A DNA stretch of 64,000 nucleotides, taken from an archaeon (GTDB lineage: Archaea; Nanobdellota; Nanobdellia; Pacearchaeales; GW2011-AR1). The position numbers and the translations under genes were made by a program. The notes beneath the pieces are model-generated. The model was not told where the DNA came from. It saw nothing but the letters and a program-made list of their open reading frames with translations, and searched no databases. Location of the stretch: contig JABHNB010000012.1 in NCBI GenBank assembly GCA_018694115.1, positions 1-64,000 of the forward strand. The letters run 5' to 3'. Of this stretch, positions 37,618-46,967 are shown in pieces (positions within the stretch are counted from its first letter, which is position 1; each line of letters begins with the position of its first letter).

Positions 37618-38172
37618 ATGACTTGTGAAAAATGCGGATATCAGGATAAAAGAGAGGTAGATATTTTTGGAAGAAAGCTTTGCGGAGTTTGTGCCCATTT
37701 TTCTCCAGAAGATAAGGGGGACTGCTTCAATTACATTGCAGAAAAGATAGATTGGAAGATATTAGACACTTTTAGGAAATATAAACAGCTTCCTGGAGGG
37801 AAACAAAAATCTGGAATGTCCCGGAAAGCGGAACAGGGAAGGCCAGTAACAAGAGCTCCGTTAGGATATAATATCGTAGGAGGAAAACTGACCACAAACC
37901 AAGATTCTGCAAGAGTTCATTCATTATTCAAAACATTTCTCAGCAGAGAGTACTCTCTAAATTCTTTATCCAAAAACTTTGGTCTATCTATAAATGGTCT
38001 TAAAAAAGTTCTAACAAATAGAACATATCTCGGAGAAATAAAATTTGATGGTAATCTCCATAAGGGAGATCACAAACAATTAATCTCTCCAGAAATTTTT
38101 TATGCCGTTCAGAGAAAGTTAAAAGATTATTTGAAACCACGAAAAGGAAATTTTACTAACAAATCTGCTTAA
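37618..38172 (+). CDS. Zinc-finger plus serine-recombinase Recombinase domain protein lacking the catalytic resolvase domain
   Basis: N-term CEKCGYQ...CGVC; RKAEQGRPVTRAPLGYNIVGGKL...RVHSLFKTFLSREYSLNSLSKNFG...VLTNRTYLGEIKFDG...LISPEIFYAVQRKL. Confidence 0.75.
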   Translation: MTCEKCGYQDKREVDIFGRKLCGVCAHFSPEDKGDCFNYIAEKIDWKILDTFRKYKQLPGGKQKSGMSRKAEQGRPVTRAPLGYNIVGGKLTTNQDSARVHSLFKTFLSREYSLNSLSKNFGLSINGLKKVLTNRTYLGEIKFDGNLHKGDHKQLISPEIFYAVQRKLKDYLKPRKGNFTNKSA

Positions 38173-38627
38173 TCTTTTTCATTAGATCTTGCTTCTTTTT
38201 CATTATCTACCTTTAATAAATTCCCGATTCTTTTTACCATCTCCTCTTCAAAAGAATAAGCACATTCTCCAGAAAGAAATGCTTCTTCTCCCTCAATTGC
38301 TTTCCTCAATCCCTCTTTGTCTTCTTCGCTTTGAGCCCATACTCCCCTCTCTTCAAAAGTTTCCATCAAGGCATAGATTGCACAGACGGCACCATAGAAT
38401 CGAAGCCGCTTACCATAAAATTCCCGGATATTTCTTAAATAATTTGATGCCATTTCAGAATCCAACCGCCCTAATCGATCCGATTTCTCAATATATTCTT
38501 TCTCTCCCCAAATATCTTCCAACTCAACTAACTCTTGAAGATCAAAACATTTCCTAAGAAGTCCTTTGCAAATTTCTCTTGCCTCATCTTGCCCGATGTA
38601 TCCAGGAATATTCATTTTTTGTTTCAC
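38169..38627 (-). CDS. Hypothetical protein
   Basis: 152-aa ORF upstream of the ribosomal protein cluster. Confidence 0.6.
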   Translation of the reverse strand: MKQKMNIPGYIGQDEAREICKGLLRKCFDLQELVELEDIWGEKEYIEKSDRLGRLDSEMASNYLRNIREFYGKRLRFYGAVCAIYALMETFEERGVWAQSEEDKEGLRKAIEGEEAFLSGECAYSFEEEMVKRIGNLLKVDNEKEARSNEKD

Positions 38628-38639
38628 AATGAAGATAAA

Positions 38640-39041
38640 CTATCTCTTAGAACTCTGTCGCATACTTCGAGCCTTAGAATCTCCTGGTTTGCAAGCTTCC
38701 TTCCTTCGGGTATCTGCAACTAAAAGATTTCTATCATATGCAAGGAAAGAATTCCTAACATTTTTATCTCCAGTAAATTGTACAATTGCCTTCGCAATAG
38801 CTAATCTTGCAGCCTCAACTTGGCAGGAAAGTCCTCCTCCACTAACATTCAAAGCAATATCAAATTTCAAATCTCCAAGAACATCCTCAGCTAAAATAAG
38901 TGGTTCACTAATCTCTAACTGTTGCAATTCAGGTAAGAATGTCAAGGGTTTTTTATTAAATGTAACATTTCCTGTTCCTTCAACTATTGTTGCTTTAGCG
39001 ACTGCAGTTTTCCTTTTCCCAGAAACGACTAATCCGTTCAT
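38640..39041 (-). CDS. rps9: Ribosomal protein uS9
   Basis: SGKRKTAVAKATIVEGTG...GGGLSCQVEAARLAIAKAIV...RRKEACKPGDSKARSMRQSSKR. Confidence 0.96.
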   Translation of the reverse strand: MNGLVVSGKRKTAVAKATIVEGTGNVTFNKKPLTFLPELQQLEISEPLILAEDVLGDLKFDIALNVSGGGLSCQVEAARLAIAKAIVQFTGDKNVRNSFLAYDRNLLVADTRRKEACKPGDSKARSMRQSSKR

Positions 39042-39445
39042 CTTAATGCCCTCACTATTTCTTTAATTGTAGAATACTTATTTGGTCTTTTATGTTCTAT
39101 CTTTTTGACTTCCTGACCTTCTTTAACTTCTCCGGATCCAACATAACATTTTAATCTTTTATGGGCCTCTCTTCCCTTTGCTCGATCCCAAGGCAGCATT
39201 CCCCTTATCATTCTCTTCAATAATCTATCTGCCTGACGAATATATTTTGGACCCTTTAGTGAACCCCCCCTTCCCATTTCTCTTTTCAACTGGATCTTTT
39301 TAACAATAACATCCTTACTTCCCGAAACGATAACTCCCTCTGAGTTAATAACATCTACAGAATTTCCCTTAAGTAATTCTTTAGCTACGAAGGAACCAAG
39401 TCTTCCCAAAATCGCATCCTTTCCATCAACAATTATTTTTACCAT
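39038..39445 (-). CDS. rpl13: Ribosomal protein uL13
   Basis: VDGKDAILGRLGSFVAKELLKG; GMLPWDRAKGREAHKRLKCYVG. Confidence 0.96.
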   Translation of the reverse strand: MVKIIVDGKDAILGRLGSFVAKELLKGNSVDVINSEGVIVSGSKDVIVKKIQLKREMGRGGSLKGPKYIRQADRLLKRMIRGMLPWDRAKGREAHKRLKCYVGSGEVKEGQEVKKIEHKRPNKYSTIKEIVRALR

Positions 39446-39446
39446 T

Positions 39447-39809
39447 TTAATTTAAAATCTTCAAACCATTTAATTTAGGATTCTTTTTCATCTCATCTGT
39501 GATAAAAACAAATTCTGCCTTTGCATCTTTGATCTTCTCAAGAGCTTTATCCGAAGCCCCCCATGCAACAATCTTTTTTGCCGCATCTAACTCTCCAGCG
39601 CTCAAAACCTTTCCTGCAATAATTACATCTCCCTCAATCATAGAAATTTCTTTCAAATTAACTGCAGGCCATCTTCTTTTTGGTCGTGCTAGTTCCTTAG
39701 CAACAACAGGGTTTGTTTTCTTAAGTGTTATAATAGTCTCGACTAAGGTTGGATCCATCTTTGATCTCATCCTTTTCTCGATTTTTGTTTTACTCAATTT
39801 TATTTCCAT
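39447..39809 (-). CDS. rpl18e: Ribosomal protein eL18
   Basis: RPKRRWPAVNLKEI...AGKVLSAGELDAAKKIVAWGASDKALEKI. Confidence 0.93.
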   Translation of the reverse strand: MEIKLSKTKIEKRMRSKMDPTLVETIITLKKTNPVVAKELARPKRRWPAVNLKEISMIEGDVIIAGKVLSAGELDAAKKIVAWGASDKALEKIKDAKAEFVFITDEMKKNPKLNGLKILN

Positions 39810-39831
39810 TTTTTATTACATCTCCTCGCGA

Positions 39832-39915
39832 TGGGGAGAGGAGGATTCGAACCCCCGTAAGCACTAAGCTAACACGCCCTTAACGTGTCCCGTTTGACCG
39901 CTCCGGCATCTCCCC
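39832..39915 (-). tRNA. tRNA-Leu, anticodon read as AAG
   Basis: Minus strand ggggaga..tctcccc acceptor; anticodon arm acacg-TTAAGGG-cgtgt; long variable arm; TTCGAAT T-loop. Confidence 0.88.
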
Positions 39916-39939
39916 ACAAGATCCCTTAACTTACGATCA

Positions 39940-40653
39940 TTATTTTAATACTTTAGAGACTTCAGAAAGATTAGCTTTCAAAGCCTTCGCAGCCTCGATA
40001 AAAATATCTTTGGCTTCAATTTGTCCCCAGGATTCTATAGAGAACAATAATTCATCACCAAACTTAATCTCAACGCCAGGAAAGTTTTTCATATCTTCTT
40101 GATCTAACTCGCACTCTGAGGCATCGTTAACTTTCAATTTGTCTCCTTCAAGTTTGAAGACCTTAGGATATAGCTTTGCTAATTCCTTCTGTCCTTCACC
40201 TTCCTTAGAGATTGTAATTGCAGGCATTTGTCCATAGAAAACTAATCCGGGAACAAATCTAGCATGATCTTTTCCTTTTCCAGTTGTAGCTCTAGCAACA
40301 AGTTCAATTTCTTGACCCTCTTCAAGGAGCACAATAGGCATATCTTCATAGATAACTTCTGAACCAAGTTCTCCAGAAAGAACTTCAGTTCCTTCTTTCT
40401 TCCCCTTTGTCTTAAGCTTCATTTCAATAGATTGTCCTTCCTTCAGCTTTTGATTTTTCAAGGGGATTAATCCCAGTCGGTGTGCAATAACCTCATCATA
40501 TAATGCCGAATCGTTTTTGTAAATGTCTGCTTCGCTAATCGCTAAAATTGAAATTTCGTTAACGCTTCTTCGGATAGCATTAGCTAGACTTATGTTCATA
40601 TCTGTAACAAACTTCATTTTTCCTGTTTCTTCCGTAATTATTTTCATTGCCAT
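39940..40653 (-). CDS. rpoD: RNA polymerase subunit Rpo3 (D)
   Basis: NISLANAIRRSVNEISILAI...DEVIAHRLGLIPL. Confidence 0.95.
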   Translation of the reverse strand: MAMKIITEETGKMKFVTDMNISLANAIRRSVNEISILAISEADIYKNDSALYDEVIAHRLGLIPLKNQKLKEGQSIEMKLKTKGKKEGTEVLSGELGSEVIYEDMPIVLLEEGQEIELVARATTGKGKDHARFVPGLVFYGQMPAITISKEGEGQKELAKLYPKVFKLEGDKLKVNDASECELDQEDMKNFPGVEIKFGDELLFSIESWGQIEAKDIFIEAAKALKANLSEVSKVLK

Positions 40654-40683
40654 GTTTTTTTATCTGATTTTTAGTTTATAAGT

Positions 40684-41073
40684 TTATACTCTTCGTCCCC
40701 TTCGGCCACCTTTCTTCTTTGGGCCGCCCCGAGGGATACTTGTGGTCTCAGCTATACTGATAATCTTAAATCCTTCTTTAGTTAAAGTTCGAACAATCGC
40801 ATGAGCTCCCGGACCAATACCTGTAGCTCCAGTCTTCCCCTTCATTCTAACATAAAGAGTTTTTATCTTATAATCCTTACACATATCCTGAACTCTCTTA
40901 GCAATAAACATTGCGATAGTCGGATTTGCCTTCATACGGTCATGCTTAGTAATCTGTCCACCAGAAATCTTACCTATCGTATTTCCCGCTAGATCTGTTA
41001 CTGTTGCAATGGTATTGTTAAAACTAGCATAAATATTCAAAATTGCAGTGTTGTCATCTTTCTTAGTTGCCAT
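40684..41073 (-). CDS. rps11: Ribosomal protein uS11
   Basis: IYASFNNTIATVTDLAGNTI...GPGAHAIVRTL...TSIPRGGPKKKGGRRGRRV. Confidence 0.97.
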   Translation of the reverse strand: MATKKDDNTAILNIYASFNNTIATVTDLAGNTIGKISGGQITKHDRMKANPTIAMFIAKRVQDMCKDYKIKTLYVRMKGKTGATGIGPGAHAIVRTLTKEGFKIISIAETTSIPRGGPKKKGGRRGRRV

Positions 41074-41075
41074 TA

Positions 41076-41714
41076 TTATTTGCCTTCCTCCGAAGGTACA
41101 CTCGGGAGTGCAGCCTCTTCAGATTTACTTTCTTCAACTTTCTCTTCTTCAACTTTCTCTTCTTCAACTTTCTCTGTTTCCGCAGGAGCTACCTCTTCCT
41201 TGCCCTCTTCAGAAGGTACTTCTTCAGATACCTTAGCTTCGGCCTTTGGTGCCTTCGCTTTCCTTTCTTTAATAGAAATTTTATCTTCTAAATCCTTAGT
41301 AACTAAAAACGAAGGAGAGTTAACTACATTCCCATCAACTAAAACATTTTTGTGAACGATTAACTGTCTTGCTTGTTTGACAGTGTTTGCTAACTTTTTC
41401 TTGAATGCCATTGTTTGTAATCTCCTGTCCAATAAATTCTCTTCTGTTAAAGCAAGAACATCCGAAACGTCTCCAATTCCAAGCCCCATCCTGTTTAACT
41501 TATCAAAGAATTCTTTTTGTGTTTCTATATCTGATCCAATCAGTGTTTTTGCTCTCTTCCTAAATTTTGAAACCGTGGACTTAGCTTTCCAAATCTCTCT
41601 TTTATTCTTTAGTCCATATTTCTTTATCAAAACATTTTCTTCATCCATTCTCGTTCGGTCAAACAACTGTTTAGGCCTGCTGAATAATTTTCTTTTCTTC
41701 TTTATGTCTCCCAT
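41076..41714 (-). CDS. rps4: Ribosomal protein uS4 with acidic low-complexity C-terminal extension
   Basis: DRRLQTMAFKKKLANTVKQARQLIVHKNVLVDGNVV; tail EKVEEEKVEEEKVEESKSEE. Confidence 0.95.
   Translation of the reverse strand: MGDIKKKRKLFSRPKQLFDRTRMDEENVLIKKYGLKNKREIWKAKSTVSKFRKRAKTLIGSDIETQKEFFDKLNRMGLGIGDVSDVLALTEENLLDRRLQTMAFKKKLANTVKQARQLIVHKNVLVDGNVVNSPSFLVTKDLEDKISIKERKAKAPKAEAKVSEEVPSEEGKEEVAPAETEKVEEEKVEEEKVEESKSEEAALPSVPSEEGK
41131..41175. repeat. 15-bp tandem repeat x3 (tcttcaactttctct) in the uS4 tail
   Basis: Exact contiguous copies. Confidence 0.95.
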
Positions 41715-41715
41715 C

Positions 41716-42183
41716 TTATTTCTTCTTTACTCCAACAGCACCAGATTTCTTTCTGTTTCTCCTGAAGTTCGATTTAGTTCTCTGACCCCTAACTGGCAAC
41801 TTAAGTGCATGCCTATTTCCTCGGTAAGATCTAATTTTCTTAAGTCTCTTAACATCAAATTCCTTCCTTAGATCAAGATCGGATCCCTGTAAATGTAAAT
41901 CCTCTCCACCATCAAAATCCTTCTGCCTATTTTTCAAAAATGCCGGGATTTTTGGATTTTTTACAAATTCCTCAAGCTTTTCTGTTTCTTCAGTTTCAAG
42001 ATCTTGAATTTGTTTGTTTTTATCTAATCCTAATATCTTACAAATCGCACTAGCAAATGCCCATGAGATTCCTTTAATCTTAGTCAAACCAACAAGGAGC
42101 TTTTTGTCCCCCGGAAGATCTTTCCCTAAAATTCTAATTAAGGTAACTTCTTTCTCTTCGTGATTTCTTTTATCTTTTTCCAT
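41716..42183 (-). CDS. rps13: Ribosomal protein uS13
   Basis: IRILGKDLPGDKKLLVGLTKIKGISWAFASAIC; SYRGNRHALKLPVRGQRTKSN. Confidence 0.96.
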   Translation of the reverse strand: MEKDKRNHEEKEVTLIRILGKDLPGDKKLLVGLTKIKGISWAFASAICKILGLDKNKQIQDLETEETEKLEEFVKNPKIPAFLKNRQKDFDGGEDLHLQGSDLDLRKEFDVKRLKKIRSYRGNRHALKLPVRGQRTKSNFRRNRKKSGAVGVKKK

Positions 42184-42194
42184 TTTTTTTCAAT

Positions 42195-42761
42195 TTATCC
42201 TATGAAAAGATTATGTCTTTTCAATTCAGTCAGTTCTTCCATAATCCGTTTCTCAACGACTCTTGCCGGATCTGGCATATTGTGAACCCTTTTCTTAATA
42301 TCCTCAAAGGATTCAAATGATTTCTCGTCCCTCGCCTCTAGAATGGCCTGGGTATGTTTCTTTCCTAGGCCTGGGAGTAACTCAAATTGATGAAGTCGAG
42401 TGTTCATCGCTTGTGCACTGTTGAAAAAGTCAACGAATTTTTGTTCGTTTTCTTTAACCGATTTCTCGACAAATTCTTCTAACTGAATTTTAGCAGTCTC
42501 AGTTAGCTTCTCTCTTGGACATCTTCCAAGGATGTACTGTACTTTTTCTCTTTTACCTTCTCCGATATAGGCTATTTCTCCTATCTCAAATTTTTCCCCT
42601 CTCCGAGGAACCAATTGTAAAAGAGTAAAATGACTAGTCCCAATAGCTTGAGCCAAGGGCATCATTTTGTTTTCTAACGGGTAACCGTATGGAAGAAAAT
42701 CTAATACTACTGCATTTTCTTCTTTCGTCTGAGTACGAGCATTTCCAAATCTTGATTCCAT
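42195..42761 (-). CDS. DUF655 family protein (HhH-containing)
   Basis: VLDFLPYGYP...LLQLVPRRG...LLPGLGKKHTQAILEAR. Confidence 0.9.
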   Translation of the reverse strand: MESRFGNARTQTKEENAVVLDFLPYGYPLENKMMPLAQAIGTSHFTLLQLVPRRGEKFEIGEIAYIGEGKREKVQYILGRCPREKLTETAKIQLEEFVEKSVKENEQKFVDFFNSAQAMNTRLHQFELLPGLGKKHTQAILEARDEKSFESFEDIKKRVHNMPDPARVVEKRIMEELTELKRHNLFIG

Positions 42762-42763
42762 AG

Positions 42764-43066
42764 TTAATATTTTTTGACAACATCTAAAATTTTATTTATT
42801 TCCTCTTGATCCAAGGAAACTTCACTGACAACCTTGTTTAATTCCGAAGCATCTTCTGGCATAAAATCTACTATCTTTACAATATAAGCATCTTTTAGCT
42901 TGATTAAGTCTAGGGCTTTTAACTCATCACTCATTTCTTTTGCCTTCTTAGCGTCCATCTTTACAAACTTTTTAATAAAAACCTTGATTTCTTTTTCTCT
43001 ATCTGAATCTCCAGCTAATGCCGCAACTTCTGCCATTGTTATTGGGGTTTCTTCTGTGATTACCAT
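42764..43066 (-). CDS. RNA polymerase subunit Rpo4 (Rpb4/F)
   Basis: 100 aa; LDLIKLKDAYIVKIVDFMPEDASELNKVVSEVSLDQEEINKILDVV. Confidence 0.85.
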   Translation of the reverse strand: MVITEETPITMAEVAALAGDSDREKEIKVFIKKFVKMDAKKAKEMSDELKALDLIKLKDAYIVKIVDFMPEDASELNKVVSEVSLDQEEINKILDVVKKY

Positions 43067-43311
43067 TATATCTTTTTTAGGTGTGCAGGGTGGATTATAA
43101 ACGTTTTCATCTTGTTTCCATCCTTTATTTCAACTAATTTAAACTTCCCTCTTGAACCACTAACCTTTCCACTTTGTCCTTTCAGTCTTTCTGGAAACGA
43201 AACCCTGATTCCCTTATCAGTTACTATCGCAACGGTTTCCCCGTCGCTAATTTTCTTAAAGTACTGACTAAGTCTTAATTTCCCTTTTTGTCTGATTCGT
43301 TTTCCTTTCAT
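43066..43311 (-). CDS. rpl21e: Ribosomal protein eL21
   Basis: Position after Rpo4; RQKGKLRLSQYFKK...RVSFPERLKGQSGKVSGSRG; HPAHLKKI. Confidence 0.85.
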   Translation of the reverse strand: MKGKRIRQKGKLRLSQYFKKISDGETVAIVTDKGIRVSFPERLKGQSGKVSGSRGKFKLVEIKDGNKMKTFIIHPAHLKKI

Positions 43312-43418
43312 TTTTATTTCCTTAAGAAAGTACTCTGCAGAAATACTGCGCTGTACTTACAACTCGGGCATTGACTACCCTGGTAAATGAAGAAAATTTC
43401 CCTTTAAAAATGTTTTCA

Positions 43419-43784
43419 CTAAGAAATAAATCTCTCTGCATCACTGGGAGGTAAAAATTCAACAGAATCTTCTTCATGGATCTCTTCAGGAATGATTAAT
43501 TCATTATCTTGGAGAGTATTTCCCGTATCAAAATTAGTTTCTGCCTGCGGAACTTCCACGATCACTTCTTCAAAAACTTCACTCACCTCCAAAGGTTCTT
43601 CAATAGCTCCCTCACCAACTCTCCCCAAATCTAAGTTTCCTGCAGCCCTTTCCTTTTCCATGTTCTCAACAATTGCCTTTGCCATCTTTTCTCCCCAAAC
43701 CTGGTACATACATGGCTTACACATATCGACGACAGAACCTTCTTCAACTGCGTCAGAACAATAAATACATCTCTTCATTTTCAC
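43419..43784 (-). CDS. Small zinc-ribbon protein
   Basis: [34 protein letters not shown]: two CxxC pairs. Confidence 0.7.
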   Translation of the reverse strand: MKMKRCIYCSDAVEEGSVVDMCKPCMYQVWGEKMAKAIVENMEKERAAGNLDLGRVGEGAIEEPLEVSEVFEEVIVEVPQAETNFDTGNTLQDNELIIPEEIHEEDSVEFLPPSDAERFIS

Positions 43785-43891
43785 CTCTTCTCATTCTCCT
43801 GCCAAAACGACTTTTTAAATTTATATGTACCCAAACAAAATTTCCAAGATAAATACACAAAACTTAAAAACTAAACTAGACAATTGATTAT

Positions 43892-44746
43892 ATGAGAAAA
43901 GAAGCGATGTTGGTTTTATGTATTGTACTATTTTCTATCTCATTCGTGGCTTCAGCGGGGTGTGATCCTAGCATCTCACTAATAAACCAAGACCCATATC
44001 CCGCAGTCCCAGGAGATTCGGTAAAGTTAGTTTTTCAAGTGGACAATGTTGACAATCCAGAATGTGGAGACATTGAGTTTAAACTCCTTGAAGAATACCC
44101 CTTCACATTAGATCAGGGATCAAAATCTGTCTACAATATTAATCCAACTTACGTTCAAGAGCACACAACCTACCTAATGGCCCCATTCACAATAAGAGTT
44201 GACGAAAATGCTTTAGACGGGGATACTCCCATCGAAGTAGGACTATCATTCACTGGACCTACTTTTGGAGAATTATCTGAAAAGTTCGATGTATCTATAG
44301 AAGATGTAAAAGCAGATTTTGAAATAACTATTAAGAATTACGAAGCCACAACAAATACTCTTACACTAGAAATTTTGAATATTGGGAAGTCAGACATCGA
44401 AGCCCTTACACTAGAAATTCCAGAACAAGAAAACATCATAGTTAAGGGTTCATATAGAAATATTGTAGGAGATCTTGATTCAAATGATTATACAACCGCG
44501 GATTTTGAATCAATTCCCGCAGATGGTGAAATAATGGTGAGCGTCCTATACACGGACTCAATTAATGTAAGGAGAAATTTACAAAAAACAATAACTTTCA
44601 ATTCACAATATTTTGAAGACAGAAATGGCACAGGCAACGGAACTTCAATATGGACTTACATAATTATTCTAATTGTCATCGGAGCAGTCTTCTGGTGGTG
44701 GAGAAGACGAAAGAAGAAGCAAGCTGCTCACAGCCATAGGCATTGA
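43892..44746 (+). CDS. Secreted membrane-anchored protein with CARDB/COG1361-like domains
   Basis: Signal peptide, beta-rich NEW3/CARDB-like repeats, C-terminal TM WTYIIILIVIGAVFWWWRRRKKK. Confidence 0.75.
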   Translation: MRKEAMLVLCIVLFSISFVASAGCDPSISLINQDPYPAVPGDSVKLVFQVDNVDNPECGDIEFKLLEEYPFTLDQGSKSVYNINPTYVQEHTTYLMAPFTIRVDENALDGDTPIEVGLSFTGPTFGELSEKFDVSIEDVKADFEITIKNYEATTNTLTLEILNIGKSDIEALTLEIPEQENIIVKGSYRNIVGDLDSNDYTTADFESIPADGEIMVSVLYTDSINVRRNLQKTITFNSQYFEDRNGTGNGTSIWTYIIILIVIGAVFWWWRRRKKKQAAHSHRH

Positions 44747-44760
44747 AATTCTAAACTTCC

Positions 44761-45975
44761 TTACTCATACCTAAGAGCATCAACGGGATTAATCTTGGAT
44801 GCCCTAATGGCAGGAATAACACCAGATATAGCTCCAGTTAATGTAGCAAACAAAATTAGTCCCACAAACAACAAAACAGAAAAATGAGGGCTAAGAAAAC
44901 CCCACCCCAAATTATCCAACAGAATCCCTCCACCATAACTCACAATCCATCCCAATCCAACCCCGATTACTCCCGCAACAAAACCTAAAAATGCAGATTC
45001 AAATAAAAATATTTTGAAGACCTCAGAGTTTCTCCCCCCAATAGATTTGATTATCCCAATCTCTTTTATTCTCTCAAGAACCGAAGTAATCATTGTATTA
45101 GCGGTATTAACCGCACTCACCACAACAGAAATTAACGCAATCAAAACAACAAACCCGATTATGATATTCAACGCACTTCCAAAGGCCTCAATCATATCCT
45201 GAAAAGATTGGACATGAAAATCTTCCTTCCCTTTATCCAAACCCCTCTCTTTCCGGAGATTCTTTTCGATTCTTTCAATAATTTGATCAATGTTATCTAC
45301 GTCGACCCTTGCAATAATCCAGCCGTAAGATAGTTCTTCTCCCGGATAAAGTTCCTCCATATAATCATTTGTAATATATATTTGTGCATCATCAGGAGGG
45401 CTTCCGACAGATTCATAGAACCCTACAATCTTCATCTTCTCGCCATTAACTTCAAGATTATCATTAACCTCATAAGCTTTTGAAAAGATAGCATCCGGAA
45501 CTTGGTAACTATAGCCTGCCATAAGTTTCCCCTTTTCACCCTTGTTTAAATCGCGCCCAAAACCAACCTCAATGTTTGAAAATTCCATCATAAGTGGTTT
45601 TTCAGGATCATATGAAATCAAAAAGGTATATTTCTTCACCGTGCCTTGTTGTACTTCAGCTACCTTAAATCGCAGGCCAGTAACCTCCTCAACTCCTGAA
45701 GTTTTCTCAATCGCCTCTAAATCATCATCTGTTAATTTGAAAGTATCATCAAGCCCAGGAATCCCCGCTCCTCCTTTTGCTTGGATAATTAGTTTATCCG
45801 CAGATGAGCTAGAGCTTAATTCCCCAATATAATCATAAAGCCCCCACCCATAACTAATAAAAATAAAAATCGTTGCGATTCCAATAAAAATAGATAAAAT
45901 TGTAAGGAAGCTTCTAGCCTTCCGGTGTTTCAAATTCCTCAACGAATATTTTATGCTTTCTTCACTAATTACCAT
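44761..45975 (-). CDS. MacB/FtsX-type ABC transporter permease
   Basis: N-term SLRNLKHRKARSFLTILSIFIGIA; C-term TMITSVLERIKEIGIIKSIGGRN...PAIRASKINPVDALRYE. Confidence 0.92.
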   Translation of the reverse strand: MVISEESIKYSLRNLKHRKARSFLTILSIFIGIATIFIFISYGWGLYDYIGELSSSSSADKLIIQAKGGAGIPGLDDTFKLTDDDLEAIEKTSGVEEVTGLRFKVAEVQQGTVKKYTFLISYDPEKPLMMEFSNIEVGFGRDLNKGEKGKLMAGYSYQVPDAIFSKAYEVNDNLEVNGEKMKIVGFYESVGSPPDDAQIYITNDYMEELYPGEELSYGWIIARVDVDNIDQIIERIEKNLRKERGLDKGKEDFHVQSFQDMIEAFGSALNIIIGFVVLIALISVVVSAVNTANTMITSVLERIKEIGIIKSIGGRNSEVFKIFLFESAFLGFVAGVIGVGLGWIVSYGGGILLDNLGWGFLSPHFSVLLFVGLILFATLTGAISGVIPAIRASKINPVDALRYE

Positions 45976-46967
45976 GTTATCTCCTTAAGAATCTCATTTT
46001 TATTTTGATTGAACCATTGAGCAACTTTAGAATATAGTTTTAATCTGTAAAGTTTTGCTCTTTCAGGGTCATGAATCAACATCCAATAAGAATAAGAAAA
46101 ATCTTCAATTGCCCCTGCAATAATTATCTCCGGAATAAAACTAATCTCCGTTCTTGATAAAGGATGATGTTTCTTATACTCTTTAAGAAAGAATTTAACT
46201 AGTTTTAAATCCAACTTATACTTATAAGTTTTATCTCTACAAGAATATTGCAACATCACAGCAAGGTCCTTAATTAATGTGTCTTTGATTTCTCCAACAT
46301 TTTCAAAGTCAATTACTCCAACAAGTTTTTTGTTTTTCCAAAGGGTATTTTCCGGACCGATATCCCGATGCAAGGAATATTTTTTCAGCTTTGAATATCC
46401 CACTACATTTAAATTATTAAGTAATGGGAGAAGTTTATTTGACTCCCCTAAAAAAATCTTTTCTTTTTCATCTTTAGGAGAATTGCCGATTTCTTTTTGA
46501 AAAGATTTTATTTCTTCCAAAATCTCTTCTCTGGCAAAGTCACTATAGGAGGTTTTATTATCTATACCAGAATTTTCTATAATCTGATGATAAATAGCCA
46601 TCATTTTAGCGCATTCTTTTAATTCAGGATAACCAAATCTTTTTATGTCTCTCCCTTCAATAAACTCGTAAACCCAAAAAATAGAACCTCCTTTTTTGAT
46701 GAAAGACTCCCTCTTTCTATTTTTTATAGGGGAGGGAATCTTATAAGGAAATTTTTTACGTTTTAAATAATCTAAATATTTTAATTCAAATTTCAATTCC
46801 TTAAGTTTTTTACTTTTTCCAAGCTCTCTAAGAATATATTTTCCTTTTGTTGTTCTAACAATCCAATTTAGATTGACAACTCCTTTTTCCGTTTTTTTGT
46901 GGGATAAGATTCTTCCAAGATCCCAGCTCCCTAAAATTATTTTTATTTCTTTAAGTCCCATCATCAA
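45969..46967 (-). CDS. Aminoglycoside phosphotransferase (APH)/choline kinase-like protein
   Basis: YSLHRDIGPENTLWKNKKLVGVIDFENV catalytic loop and metal-binding motif. Confidence 0.85.
   Translation of the reverse strand: MMMGLKEIKIILGSWDLGRILSHKKTEKGVVNLNWIVRTTKGKYILRELGKSKKLKELKFELKYLDYLKRKKFPYKIPSPIKNRKRESFIKKGGSIFWVYEFIEGRDIKRFGYPELKECAKMMAIYHQIIENSGIDNKTSYSDFAREEILEEIKSFQKEIGNSPKDEKEKIFLGESNKLLPLLNNLNVVGYSKLKKYSLHRDIGPENTLWKNKKLVGVIDFENVGEIKDTLIKDLAVMLQYSCRDKTYKYKLDLKLVKFFLKEYKKHHPLSRTEISFIPEIIIAGAIEDFSYSYWMLIHDPERAKLYRLKLYSKVAQWFNQNKNEILKEITW

Noticed and set aside
39780-39832. 3'-end duplication after the minus-strand tRNA-Leu(AAG)
   Set aside because: Downstream sequence has only a short complementary ctcctc/gaggag hairpin, not a copy of the tRNA 3' end, so the pattern is limited to the 50-kb cluster in this window.
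41067-41355. Plus-strand ORFs over the uS4 tail
   Set aside because: Antisense of the acidic tail repeat; no support.
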